64,000 bases of DNA, taken from contig CM055092.1 in NCBI GenBank assembly GCA_029204225.1, forward strand, positions 38,575,800-38,639,799. The letters run 5' to 3'. Made by a program: the position numbers and the translations under genes. Of the stretch, positions 23,369-33,866 are shown piece after piece. This stretch comes from Diphasiastrum complanatum (Eukaryota; Streptophyta; Lycopodiopsida; Lycopodiales; Lycopodiaceae). The notes beneath the pieces are model-generated. The model worked only from the letters and a program-made list of their open reading frames with translations. It was not told where the DNA came from and searched no databases. The stretch's first letter is position 1, and the number at the start of each line of letters is the position of its first letter.

Positions 23369-25013
23369 TTACTCTCGCAAGAACTCATCTCGAAACTCAT
23401 TGTATTGCCTTTGTTCCACTTTTGGGTCTGGATAATCTTTTGGTAATGTGGAAGCTGTCAAGTGGCCTCCATGTGGGTCAGTAGATTTGTTATTATTTTG
23501 CTGCTGTTCTTGTTTTTGGCATTGCGCTCTAGTGAGAACTCTAACAGGTTCGGATGATATATAACGTGCTGGAAGAATCCTGTTAAGTTGTTTAGGACAA
23601 TCCTTGAAGCTGTGTTTGTGAACACAGTCTGGACATTCCGCATGGTATTGGTTTTTAACTTTATAGTCAACCATGAAGTGTCCTGTATCGCCACAAATAA
23701 ATCAGCGGTTGTTCATTGGGCCTGTGGCAATAGCATAACCATCTTGGATGGCTAGCTGTGCTAGATTTTTTGGTAGTGTGGAATACTCATCCCGTTTGCA
23801 CGAGCATGAGTTGTCATTTTGATACAGTGGAGAACTAGGTGATGGAAGTGTTGTATCATGATGATATGATTGATCATAGGAGTTTTCTACCAGATGAGCT
23901 TGTGCAGACTCTCGAAGGTTCCTATGTTTTTGTGCTCTTAGATCATGTTGTCCTCTTGGAGGTGGTCCTAAGAGCTTGAGATGTGGTTGGGGTTCATGTC
24001 GAGGTTGTCTAGGCAACTCTTGTATGTGGACTTGGTTGTTTCGTGGTTGGTAGTGCGTGTGTTGGTTCTGTGAAACAAACGGTTGTCGAGGAGGTTGATA
24101 ATGTCCCCTTGACCGATTGTGAGGCTGGTTCCTTGGGTTATAGTAGCAATAAAGTGATGTATGCCCCATAAAGTCACAGATGTCACATTTGATCAATGAA
24201 GTATCTGGGACGGGTTGGTATGAAGGGCACTCATTGCCAGTGTGTGCACCTCGACAATGAGGGCACCAGGTGTTCTCTCGTCTATGATGGATTCGACTAG
24301 TGGGTAGCTGACCTAGCATCGAACTCTGGATAGACTTAAGAGTGTTTTGAAACTCTTTCGTGAGTTTCTCCATTTGTTGTTGGTGTTGCTGATTAAGCAA
24401 CTCCATCTGTGTTTTCCACAACTATTCTCGTGTTTCCTCATTTGGTCGAGCTTCTTGAACAACATGATGTGCTCTCACATGGCTCATCGACATCTGATCC
24501 TTCGTCTTCTTCTTGAATGACATCAGACATGGCTTGTTTCAATGATGTGTATTCATCATTGGAACAAAGTTCACGTCGTATCCATTGTGGGAGTCCAACG
24601 AGGAACCAAATTATCATGGTCATCGAGAAGAGCTGTACCATGGCGTCTAGTGATGTCTCTCCATAGACATCACATGAATTCTCAAAGACTTGAAGAAATC
24701 TTTGAGGATAAATGTTACCATCGTACTTAGGTAAATCTAGCTTTGGGGTATGTTTTTTAGTACGTGGAACATTATTTGCAAAACCTCCGTTTAAATGAGC
24801 TCGTGCATGTGAAGATTTGGTAACATTAAAATGTGGTCATTCATATGGAGCTTCATAACGCATGGGTTCCCATCTGTCGAATGGGTTGGTGGATGGCTCT
24901 TGGACTTGGGATTTCATCCTGGAATATCTATTAAATCGAACCTGTTCAGTGGATGGGGAGACCATCTCTGGTGGATAGTCCTATGTGGAATGCGGATCGT
25001 AGGGACGATCCAT
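23369..25013 (-). pseudogene. gypsy gag with four zinc-knuckle motifs
   Basis: Probable start is the ATG at 25013 (MDRPYDPHST...), in frame with the core but followed by stops. The retrotransposon gag core reads PKYDGNIYPQRFLQVFE, then LPQWIRREL near 24590. After a frame change near 24430 comes a basic Arg/His/Pro/Gln-rich region with zinc knuckles CPHCRGAHTGNEC and CDICDFMGHTSLYC, a degenerate third (FICGDTGHF, whose first Cys codon is now TGA and last Cys reads Tyr) and a fourth, CPDCVHKHSFKDC. Gypsy gag usually has one or two knuckles, so four is unusual. Gag packages the element RNA. Confidence 0.82.
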
Positions 25014-25508
25014 AACAACTTTAGAGTACCTTAGGATTGTAGAAATATGCCTCTTGGACTCGTTGATAACTTAGCTTGTTGGATAGTATGTTTCGAATGC
25101 GGTTGCTATGGGTCCACGATGGATGCTAGTGCAATGCAACCAATTGGCTATTGATACAGCTGAATGCGGTGGAACGGTTAATTGCGGGCTATTCAAAGCA
25201 GTTAATATGGTGGAACGTGGTCGCAGTTGGAATGCAACTGATTGTGGGTTAGTGCGGGTAGGATGGTTCACTGGAGTGGCAAGTGGATACGGTATGTTTT
25301 TTTGGTCGCTACGGTGCAAAGAGTGAAGCAATTGGGTGTTGTTGAATATAGTCCCTACGACTCAATCCAGTTCCCACGGTGCAATGCTATCACTATGGAT
25401 CAAGGCGGTCACTACTGTTGTAAGACGGTCGGAATTGCTGTAGTGCGGTTGAACACGGTTTTGACGGATCAAGGGCTTGTGGTTGGTTAAGAGCTGAGAG
25501 ACGGCTCT
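25014..25508. other. gypsy 5' leader between array A and gag
   Basis: About 500 bp, relatively G-rich on the + strand with many GTGCGGTT/GAATGCGGT-like phrases. No coding signal. Confidence 0.5.
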
Positions 25509-25885
25509 AGTCGAGATCGGAAAGAAGACGTCGGTGAGATCGTAATGGGAACCGTCGGTCGAGATCTGACGCGAGGGCGTCGGAGATCTGACGCGAGGAC
25601 GTCGGTCGAGATCTGACACGAAGCGTCGGTCGAGATATGACGTGAGGCGTTGGTCGAGATCTGACACGAGGGTGTCGGTCGAGATCGTAACAGGAGCCGT
25701 CGGTCAAGATCTGACACGAGGGCGTCAGTCGAGATCTGATGGGAGGGCGTTGGTCAAGACCTGACGCGAGGCATCGATCAAGATCTGACACGAGGGCATC
25801 GGTCGAGATCTGAACAGATGTTTCGGATGAGATTTCAACAGAAAGACTCGGGTGAGATCTGATCGATGAGCATCGGTTGAAATTT
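25509..25885. repeat. tandem array A in gypsy 5' leader (core GTCGGTCGAGATCTGA)
   Basis: About fourteen units of 24-28 bp, most reading GTCGGTCGAGATCTGACRCGAGGGC with variation. It lies between the primer-binding site and gag in the element's leader. The same core recurs in arrays B and C at the other end of the element. Several open frames on the - strand across the array are repeat artefacts. Confidence 0.92.
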
Positions 25886-26151
25886 AACTCAGGACTTTAC
25901 AGGATATTGTGAATAGGTTCTGTCGAGAGTGAGTGCGTAGTTTCAATAGGGAAATGAAACAATGTTTCATCCGGTCCAGACGGGAGTCGTGGAGCTCAAC
26001 TAGGATAGGAGCGTGAAGTCTTGGTCGAGAGTGGAGCTACACGTCGGTTGAGATGGAAGTGACGAGCTCGGTAAGGCGATGTGTTGGAGACTTCAGAGCT
26101 GTGGTTTTGCTGCACAGATTGGAATGGTATGGCTTGGTTGAGTGTCTGTGT

Positions 26152-26169
26152 AACTGTGGAATGGCGCCA
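26152..26169 (-). other. gypsy primer-binding site
   Basis: On the - strand, two bases after the 5' LTR, the sequence reads TGGCGCCATTCCACAG. TGGCGCC is a common start of gypsy primer sites, complementary to a tRNA 3' end; I would not name the tRNA without a search. Confidence 0.75.
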
Positions 26170-26171
26170 AA

Positions 26172-27295
26172 TGTTCACAGATTCCATTGAATCTGTGAAC
26201 ACAGTTTCACTTCTTCTTTACCGTTCTTTCTTCTATTAGTTACGGTTCTTACGGTTTGATCTTCTTATTAGAACAATTTCTAGCAAAAGTGTTTTCTCAG
26301 TATACAATGGGTATTTCCCAACTTGTCAGTGGAAAGAGATGGATTCGTTACTCAACTACATGTATAAACAAGCCATGCAACCAGTCCTAGCTCAAATAGA
26401 TCAGCATTCTGAATCAGGGAGCAATTCTACAATCTAACTTACTAAGATCAGGGAGCAAAATAATGACAGATTAAACTACTCAGCAAGAAACAAGAAACCA
26501 GAAACAAGAAACTAGAAACTAGATTCCTAACACCACACTAGCAGCCCAAGAATTAAGAAACACCCATTTCTTGATGTTCAGGATGCCCAAGAACAATCAA
26601 GAACTGGATTGCAAGAGAATATGCAAGATCTACACCACAAATTCAGCCTATGTAGTTTACTTGAATGTTGATTCCTACTTTATTCCACAAACAAGAAATG
26701 AAATCTAATCCACAACTAAAAAGCAAAAGAGTAAGCAAGAAACTAATTAATCCACAACACAAAAGAAATCAAAGCATGCTCATAGAAACTCCACTCAAGA
26801 ATATTGCCATGAACAAGGAGCTTAGCAACCATCAAGAACTCGTGGAAGATCTTCTTTATTCTCTCAAGAGAACTTGACAATACATTCAAAGCTCCCTCAC
26901 AAGAGAGGGGGCCCCTTAAATAAGCAAGAGAGCTGCCCATGTGGAGCCCAAGTGGCAATTCCACCAAATTAGAAATTACATGTGGATTTTGCCCTTCCAC
27001 TAAAGGTCACCATCAAAAGGTGGCTCTGTCTAAACTATTTAAGGGGGGTCTACATTTATTTACAAAGCCTAGGAAATATGACTAGCTCTTACATGGTCGT
27101 TCCTCCTCTGGGATACACCATGTAGGCTCAAATAGATAATTCATTGTCATCCTAGCTAGCAATTTCTCGGCTCTCATGCTCGGCCCTCAGCTTCTTCAGC
27201 TCTCTTCCTTTTGAGACCTCCTCGGTCATGGGTGAGAGATATTCTGTGTCTTGAGCTTGGCTCGGCATCTGGGGATTCTCTGGAATCCACTAACA
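26172..27295 (-). mobile_element. 5' LTR of the gypsy element
   Basis: 1124 bp; on the - strand it ends CTGTGAACA directly before the primer-binding site. The right flank is GAACA (27296-27300), identical to the left flank at 14745-14749. Confidence 0.93.
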
Positions 27296-27300
27296 GAACA

Positions 27301-27478
27301 GTTGATTTATACTAAGTAATTAGGTCGTCAAATGCGATTACCAATTGGCTGGAGTCTGCTGACATTCATCCAGTTCCTTCTCAAAAATTGATTGCTGGTA
27401 AGTGGTGACAATTGGTCGTAAATAGTTTGTCTGCATAAATGAACATAAACTGTCACTCTGCAAAAATGAACGTAATCA
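27301..27478 (-). mobile_element. outer copia LTR, middle piece (split by two insertions)
   Basis: On the - strand this matches the part of the LTR at 33867-35021 running from about 34330 to the TATA box near 34485 (shared phrases: AATTAGGTCGTCAA, GATTGCTG, GTCTGCATAAATGAAC). Its upstream part resumes at 30770 after the copia insertion, and its downstream part was interrupted by the gypsy insertion at GAACA. Confidence 0.75.
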
Positions 27479-27853
27479 TGTTAGAATTAAGTGATTTTCA
27501 CATGGTTTTTGATGTATTTTGACATCTATGTGAATCCACATGTGTGAGGACCTGTCCACACGTGTGAAATGACACTTGTGATATTCAGATCCATTTTGAT
27601 TAGCTTTCATTTGAGTCTAATATGACATCTCCTAAATTATAGGAGTTAGGTCCTAGATTGTAGGAATCTAGAAGGTCAACATAAACCGCCAATGGATGAT
27701 GTGGCAAACTTGATAGGTCTTATCCAAAGTGGATATGGATGAGTACAATGAGCTGTCCCACACGTGCTGGATGCAGCTTAGAGAGAGAGTACTGTGATTT
27801 TGTACTTGATCCATGATGGATCCATTATTGAGAATATGATGAGAAATCTTGGT
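27479..27853 (+). mobile_element. 5' LTR (truncated) of copia derivative
   Basis: Starts TGTTAGAATTAAG like the 3' LTR. It carries CACACGTGTG at 27557-27566 and CCCACACGTGC near 27764. The R/U5 end is deleted. Confidence 0.88.
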
Positions 27854-30095
27854 CACCAAGATGATAGAGTTTTGTAAATCCAATGGCATTAAGAGAGAAC
27901 TTACATGTACTTATAGTCCTCAACAAAATGGTATAGTCGAGAGGATGAATAGAACACTTTGTGAGTGTGCTAAGGCTTTGAGATTAGATGCATCTCTACC
28001 TAAGTCCTTTTGGGGAGAGGCTATTATTTGTGCAACTTATTTGTGTAATAGATTGCCATGTAAGCCCATTGGAGGCATAACATCTTATGAGGCTCTATTT
28101 TGTAAGAAGCCAAATCTTAAAGATCTAAGAATTTTCAGATCTACTTGCTATGTTTTTCAAGCATAGTTACAAGAAAAAAGGATGATCCTACTTCTATTAA
28201 AGGGATCTTTGTTGGTTATGCCGAAAATATCAAAGGATATAGAGTCTATAATCCAATCACTAAGAAGATATTAGTGAGTAGAGATGTTACTTTTGATGAA
28301 GGTAACTACTACAAGTTGAATAAGAAAGCTTCTAATCCATCTTATGTCAAGGATCTTGTAAGGTTTGAGGAGGAGCCTACATGTGATCAAGATCTTGAAG
28401 ATCCATCTCAAGATCCGTGGACTCCAAGGAGATCTACAAGAAGGAAGGTCGAGCCCTCAAGGATCACCTATGTTGACAAAGGTGAACAAAGGGAAGATCT
28501 ACATTCACTTACCTCTTACACTTTTCTAACTTCTATGTTTGATGAGCCAAGTTGCTTTGAAGAAGCTATGGAGTCACAAGAATGGAGGGATGCCATGAAA
28601 AAGGAGTATGATGCTCTTATGGAGAATCATACATGGAAGCTTGTGGATCTTCCTCAAGGAAGAAAGCCACTTGAGTGCAAATGGATCTATAGATTGAAGT
28701 ACAATAAAGATGGGAGCATCAACAAACAAAAGGCAAAGCTAGTGGCAAAGGGGTTCTTGCAAACCAAGGGAGTAGATTTTGATGAAACTTTTGCTCCTGT
28801 TGCTAAGCTAGTTTCCATAAGGTTGATTATTTCTCTTGCAACTACTTTCAATTGGCCTCTATTTCAACTTGATGTGACTAATGCTTTTCTCAATGGATAT
28901 TTGGAAGAGGATATTTTCATGAGGCAACCCAAGGGTTTCATCAAAGAAGATCAAGAGGAAAAAGTGTGTTTGTTGCTAAGAAGCCTTTATGGGCCTAAGC
29001 AAGCACCTAGAGCTTGGTACTCTAGGTTGAATACTTTCTTGAACTCTATTAAGTTTGTTGTAAGTGCTTATGATCCTTCTTTGTACTTAAGATTTAATGA
29101 TGGTAAAATCATCATTCTCATTTTGTATGTTGATGACATTATCCTTAGTGGAAATGATCTTGATGGTATACAAGAAGTGAAAGTAACATTGTTTAAGGAG
29201 TTTAAGATGGTGGATCTTGGTAATCTTCATTTCATAGTAGGAATAGAAGTTTCAAGAGGCAAGGATTTGAGTTTTATTTGTCAATCCAAATATGCTTCTT
29301 CTATCTTAGAAAAGTTTGAAATGAAAGATTGTAAAGGAGTAACTCCTATGGAGCAAAATGTGAAAGTTTCCAATAGTGATGATGAAGCATCCTTTGAGAA
29401 CATCACACTATATAGGAGACTTGTAGGCTCCTGGATCTATCTTACTATAACTAGACTTGATCTAAGTTATAGTGTAGGCAAACTAAGCCAATCTATGCAA
29501 AATCCATTGGTTTGTCATTGGAAGAATGCAAAAAGGGTGTTGAGGTACATCTCGGCCACCAAGAACTTTGGCATTTTATATGATGGATCTAATCTTGCCT
29601 TACGGGCATATTCGGATGCTGATTTTGCAGGTGATAAGGTGGATATGAGGTCCACAAGTGCTTTTGTTACCTTCCTTTGCAATGGCATAGTGTCTTGGCT
29701 TTCCAAAAAGCAAGATACTATTTCTCTATCTTCAATCGAATCGGAATACAAGGCACTAACATCCACAACAAAGGAGATCCTATGGTTGAAGAGGCTTTTG
29801 GTGGAGTTGCAAGTAATGGAGGCCGAGGAGCAGCCAATAATATTTTGTGACAACCAATCAACCAAGCATTAGCAACCAATCCCACATTCCATGCAAGGAG
29901 CAAGCACATAGAGATTGCTCACCATTTTGTGACGGAAAAGGTTCAAGCAAAGGAGATCAAGATACATCATGTGTCTTCTTCAGATTGCCTTGCTGATCTA
30001 CTCACTAAAGCGTTGCCAAAGGCTTCATTTATCAAGTTAAGATCAACCTTAGGAGTTCTAGATAGATGTACTATAGTCGTATCATGTAAAAATTG
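27854..30095 (+). pseudogene. copia pol: integrase C-terminal part, reverse transcriptase, RNase H
   Basis: Begins within the integrase core (YSPQQNGIVERMNRTLCE). A frameshift near 28155 joins the region around CKKPNLKDLRIF to the following GIFVGYAENIKGY. Then a 575-codon open frame holds the full reverse transcriptase: KWIYRLKYN, QLDVTNAFLNG, and YVDDIILSG near 29127, followed by RNase H (YSDADFAGDKVDMRSTSAF, SLSSIESEYKAL, CDNQSTKH). A one-base loss near 29866 shifts the last part, which continues as ATNPTFHARSKHIEI and CLADLLTKAL to a stop at about 30095. It is one of the best preserved RT domains in the window, but without gag, protease or PBS the copy is not autonomous. Confidence 0.93.
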
Positions 30096-30103
30096 AAGTG
30101 GAG

Positions 30104-30769
30104 TGTTAGAATTAAGCAATTTTCACATGGTTTTTGATGTATTTTGACATCTATGTGGATCCACACATGTGAGGACCTTTCCACACGTGTGAAATGACAG
30201 TTGTGATATTCAGATCTATTTTGATTAGCTTTCATTTGAGTCTAATATGACATCTCCTAGATTATAGGAGTTAGGTCCTAGATTATAGGAATCTAGAAGG
30301 TCAACACAAACCACCAATGGATGATGTGGCAAACTTGATAGATCTTATCCAAAGTGGATATGGATGAGTACAATGAGCTATCCCACACGTGCTGGATGCA
30401 GCTTAGAGAGAGAGTATTGTGATTTTGTACTTGATCCATGATGGATCCATTATTGAGAATATGATGAGAAATCTTGGTTTGTGAAGCAATCTTTGTGTTT
30501 TGACTCTCTTAAGCACTTTCTTTGTGGATGAATGCTTAGTAAATGATAAGTAAACTATTTCTCTGTTATCAGGCCGTACAATAGCTGTACTTCACACGTG
30601 TGAAGCCGTGGATCATCATTTTTTATTGTTCTTGCTTGGAATCACAAAGATTGTCAAGTAGAAGCTAGATTTGGAAGCTAGTCTTGATATAGATCAAGGT
30701 CCCAAGCTATCAATCACTCTTTGTGATCATTTGTAGATCAATTCAGTCCTTAAACTTTGAAATTTGACA
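30104..30769 (+). mobile_element. 3' LTR of copia derivative, 666 bp
   Basis: Begins TGTTAGAATTAAG just after GTGGAG and ends AAATTTGACA. It contains CACACGTGTG at 30182-30191 and TTCACACGTGTGAA at 30591-30604. Confidence 0.88.
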
Positions 30770-31271
30770 ATCTGCCACAGGCGACAATGTCGCAAAAAGA
30801 CTGTCGACTTTTGGAGAAATGCGACAGTGTCGCAAAATCTCATGTCCTTATATTGGGGTAGGCCAAAGTCATTTTCTTAACATTTGAGGCACTTTGAAAA
30901 ATGCGAAAAAATGCGACAATGTATTTTTACTCGCAAATCCTGATAGGCAATAAATGCAAAAAAGGCAACATTGCATTTTTACACATAATTCCTGACAGAG
31001 GCGACATTGTCGCAAAAAAGGCTTAAAAGACGACATTGTAATTTTACTTGTAATTTTTTACAGTGTTATTGATTGTGGCAAAAAATGACACTGTCGGGTT
31101 TTGTAAAGAGGGAAAACCGACACTGTTGTCAAACTCCGTGTATTTCTACAGACTGTGTAAAAACCCTTGTAATTTTGTAGATTATATAAAAACATGAGAA
31201 AGTCCGCAGAACTGGATAAACAATAGATGAGAAACGAATAGTCGATTAGTAGGAAGAAGAGTAATCCAACA
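30770..31271 (-). mobile_element. outer copia LTR, 5' (U3) piece
   Basis: On the - strand it starts TGTTGGATTACTC directly after the stop codon and purine tract of the RNase H fragment, and resembles the LTR at 33867. It carries several GCGACA/TGTCGC palindromes (30781-30793, 30821-30833, 31001-31013). It continues at 27478 across the copia insertion. Confidence 0.8.
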
Positions 31272-31279
31272 CTCCACCT

Positions 31280-31497
31280 TAATTTGAATCCTTGAATGCC
31301 TTGACCTTCAAACTGAGGTCTGCACAAAACCTTCTATGTGCATCCAAGCTTAATGCTTTGGTAAATATATCTACTGTCATATCTTGCGTTCAATAGTACT
31401 GCAAGTCTACCTCCTTGTTGAGAAATTTGCTTCTAACGAAGTGATACTTCAGTTCAATGTGCTTACTCCTAGAATGAAATCTAGGGTTGGCTTCTAT
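31280..31497 (-). pseudogene. copia RNase H C-terminal fragment
   Basis: Reads on the - strand ANPRFHSRSKHIELKYHF, then DIFTKALSLDAHRRF to a stop at 31280. One internal Cys/Arg codon is a stop. This is the last part of pol of the older copia whose 3' LTR follows; the sister + strand copy is at 33640-33859. The upstream pol is replaced by LTR debris at 31510. Confidence 0.85.
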
Positions 31498-31509
31498 GAA
31501 ATCATCATA

Positions 31510-31806
31510 GCCTAACCCTAACATCCAACCTAATAGGTCATTGGATCCACCCTAATTAGGGGTCATGATCTCGAGATCCAAAAACAATGTAAAACTTGCT
31601 ATGTTTGGCTCCTACTTTTTCTCTAACCTATCTATGTACACTTTGGCCTCATTTCAAACGTGCCATCACAAAGTAGGATGTGGAATAAACTTCTTGAAAA
31701 GCATCCTATGCTATTTGGCACGTGTGAAATGACATAACATGGCCTAATTGCCAATTACAAGTCATATGACCAAAATTGGTCCAAACTAGCTTGTGAAATT
31801 TTAACA
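31510..31806 (-). mobile_element. truncated copia LTR, family of 4464-4956
   Basis: Aligns with about the last 300 bp (on the + strand) of the LTRs at 4464 and 14253, including GGCACGTGTGA, AAGTCATATGACCAAAA and the end GAAATTTTAACA. More diverged than the other two copies, hence older. Confidence 0.65.
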
Positions 31807-31878
31807 ACTTTGATACATTTGAGAGCCAAATTTTGAGTTAAAACATTATTTCATAATATTTTTTGCAATCTCCAAACA

Positions 31879-32115
31879 TAGCATGCCGATGTGCTAAGTA
31901 AAGTAGCTATGATTGTTTTTTTACAGCCTTCAAAGATAACACATTTCGTGCTAAGTGAAAAAAAAGAAAAAAAAAATTGGTTGAATCACATGGCACGTTG
32001 GCGTGCTAGGCGATTCAATTTATTTATTTTTCAACTGAATCACCTAGCACACCGAGTGCCAAGTGATTTAGCCATTTTTTTTTATTTTCATTTTTTTAGC
32101 ACGCCGACGTGCCAT
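31879..32115. repeat. foldback sequence with nested inverted repeats
   Basis: Two 41-nt arms (31979-32019 and 32033-32073) are imperfect reverse complements separated by a 13-nt A/T loop. Outside them, a second pair around GCATGCCGATGTGC (near 31881) and GCACGCCGACGTGCC (near 32099) are also reverse complementary. All arms are built from the phrase GCACGYYGRCGTGCTA. Such structure suggests a foldback/MITE-type element or an RNA hairpin; no terminal target duplication was found. Confidence 0.55.
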
Positions 32116-32127
32116 ATATAGAGGCTA

Positions 32128-32220
32128 ATTGTTTGGAGGGGGTTAACTTGGTTAGCTTGGCATCCAAAGCTTTTTTGGTCCCAAGTTCAAGCCCCCGTTG
32201 GAAACCAAGATGCATATTTG
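32128..32220 (+). mobile_element. short tRNA-derived SINE-like unit
   Basis: The phrase GTTAACTTGGTTAGCTTGG resembles a tRNA/SINE A box, and AAGTTCAAGCCCCC resembles a B box (GTTCRANNC), 35-45 bp apart as in polymerase III promoters. GAGGCTA flanks it at 32121-32127 and 32221-32227, a 7-bp candidate target duplication. A related copy is at 38640-38718. It is short for a SINE, so it may be a tRNA-like relic. Confidence 0.45.
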
Positions 32221-32469
32221 GAGGCTAGAAAAAATTTTAATTCTTATTTTGGGATTTTCAACTATGTGCCAAACCACAATTCTTATTAATAACATTCAAA
32301 TAGTGGCATAAAAAAGGTAGCACATCATGTGCTATCTTTTTATCGACTCATGGCAAGAAAGCAACTCACAATAAAATTTACTCGCAAAATGCCAAGCCCC
32401 CCCCATCATAATGGTGTGTCATGTTTTGTGTTGTTCGCGAATCCAAGTACCAAGAGCCATCATCTTGGA

Positions 32470-33859
32470 GTTCTTCTGATTTTGGACCACAGGATTTTCT
32501 CAGGTATACAACGTCGAATACACTGAAACTTTCAGTCCATTAGTCAAGCCTTCTTCTATTCGACTTTTGCTATCATTTGCCGCAGCAGCAGATTTGGAAA
32601 TACATCAAATGGATGTACAGACAGCATATCTCAATGGAGTTATCGAAGAAGACATTTACATGGTGCAACCCGAAGGTTATATTATCGAGGGTAAACACAA
32701 TCATGTGTGTAAACTCCATAAGGCACTTTATGGCTTGAATCAATCTGTTCGGGCATGGTTTCAATGGATCAATACTTTTCTTATTGATCACGACTACACA
32801 CCTAGCTCTTCAGATTCAAACGTTTACTTCAAAACAGTGCAGCAGTCTTTTATCATTATCACTTTATATGTGATGATACATTGCCTTTCAACAACAGTAT
32901 CGATTTGATAAAAGAAGTTAAGATAATGCTATCTTCCGAATTCGACATGACCGATCTGGGCAAAGCTCATTGTCTTGGTATACAAATCCACAGAGACGAA
33001 AAACTGAAGTTGATCTACATTACACAACAGAGGTACATCTACAACATTTTAGTCAGATATAATGTGATCAATCGCAAAGTAGCTTTCTCGCCAATGGAAC
33101 CAAGACTCAAATTGTCAAAGGACCAGTGTTCCCAAACAATTCACGAGAAGCAGCAGATGCGTGAGTATTCTTACCATTCTATTATAGGATCTCTTATGTA
33201 CGCCATGATCTGTACCAGGCCAGACATAGCTTTCCAGTTGGCTCTCTCAGTCAGTTTATGGCTAATCCTGGTATAACACATTAGAAGGCTCTTATCAGAG
33301 TCATGAGATATCCTTGAGCTACTATGGACTTTTGCATTTGTTATGGAGCAGTCAGTAACGACAAACTCAATTTGTTCAGTGGTTACATAGATGCGAGTTG
33401 GGCAGGAGATGTAGACACTCATAAATCTATTCCGAATTTACATTCTTCCTCAACAATGGTCCAATTTCCTGGAACAGTCACAAGCAATCTTTGATAGCTT
33501 TATCTTCCACTGAATCAGAGTATATCGCAGCCTCTCAAGCTACAAAGGAAGCAATTTGGTTGTCGAACTTACTCTCAGATATCGGTTTGAATCAATATGC
33601 TCCGACGACATTATTTTGTGATAATCAAAGTGCCATCGCTTTATCAGCCAACCCTAGATTTCATTCCAAGAGTAAGTACATTGAACTGAAGTATCATTTA
33701 ATCAGAAGCAAAGTTCTCGACAAAGATGTCAAATTGCAGTATTGTAGAATGCAAGATATGACAACTGATATTTTTACCAAAGCATTAAGTTTGGATACAC
33801 ACAGAAGATTCTTTGTAGAACCAGGTTTGAAGGTCAAGGCATTCAAGGATTCAGATTAA
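32470..33859 (+). pseudogene. copia reverse transcriptase-RNase H fragment
   Basis: Coding similarity begins near 32488 (FSQVYNVEYTETFSPL) and runs through HQMDVQTAYLNGVIEEDIYM and LHKALYGLNQ. At the catalytic motif, TATGT is followed directly by GATGAT, so a single lost base turns YVDD into a frameshift near 32870. RT continues (DLGKAHCLGIQIH, YSYHSIIGSLMYAMICTRPD), then RNase H (SSTESEYIAASQATKEAIW, CDNQSAIALSANPRF, DIFTKALSLDTHRRF) to a stop at 33859, directly before the polypurine tract and 3' LTR. The 5' half of the element is absent. Confidence 0.92.
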
Positions 33860-33866
33860 GGGGGAG

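Larger units (their letters stand above)
14750..27295 (-). mobile_element. complete Ty3/gypsy retrotransposon, 12.5 kb
   Basis: Two similar LTRs (14750-15863 and 26172-27295), both TGTTCACAG...CTAACA, bound the element, and GAACA is duplicated on both sides (14745-14749 and 27296-27300). Read on the - strand the order is 5' LTR, PBS, tandem-repeat leader, gag, protease, reverse transcriptase, RNase H, integrase, second and third repeat arrays, extra ORF, 3' LTR. The domain order with RT before integrase marks it as gypsy. No chromodomain follows the integrase; with the TGGCGCC primer site and a long 3' region carrying an extra ORF, this suggests the non-chromovirus (Tat/Athila-like) branch, an inference. 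All coding regions contain frameshifts or stops. It inserted into an older - strand copia LTR, next to that LTR's TATA box. Confidence 0.93.
27479..30769 (+). mobile_element. copia deletion derivative with both LTRs
   Basis: A truncated 5' LTR (27479-27853) and full 3' LTR (30104-30769) are collinear over 375 bp. The 5' LTR copy stops at GAGAAATCTTGGT and the sequence jumps straight into the middle of the integrase gene, so the rest of the 5' LTR, primer site, gag, protease and half of integrase have been deleted. It sits inside an older copia LTR whose halves flank it. I could not find an exact target duplication. Confidence 0.85.

Noticed and set aside
25487-25791. Arg/Asp-rich open frames in the array and CRISPR-like regular repeats
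   Set aside because: The units are degenerate tandem repeats without unique spacers, in a plant retroelement leader; the frames are array artefacts.
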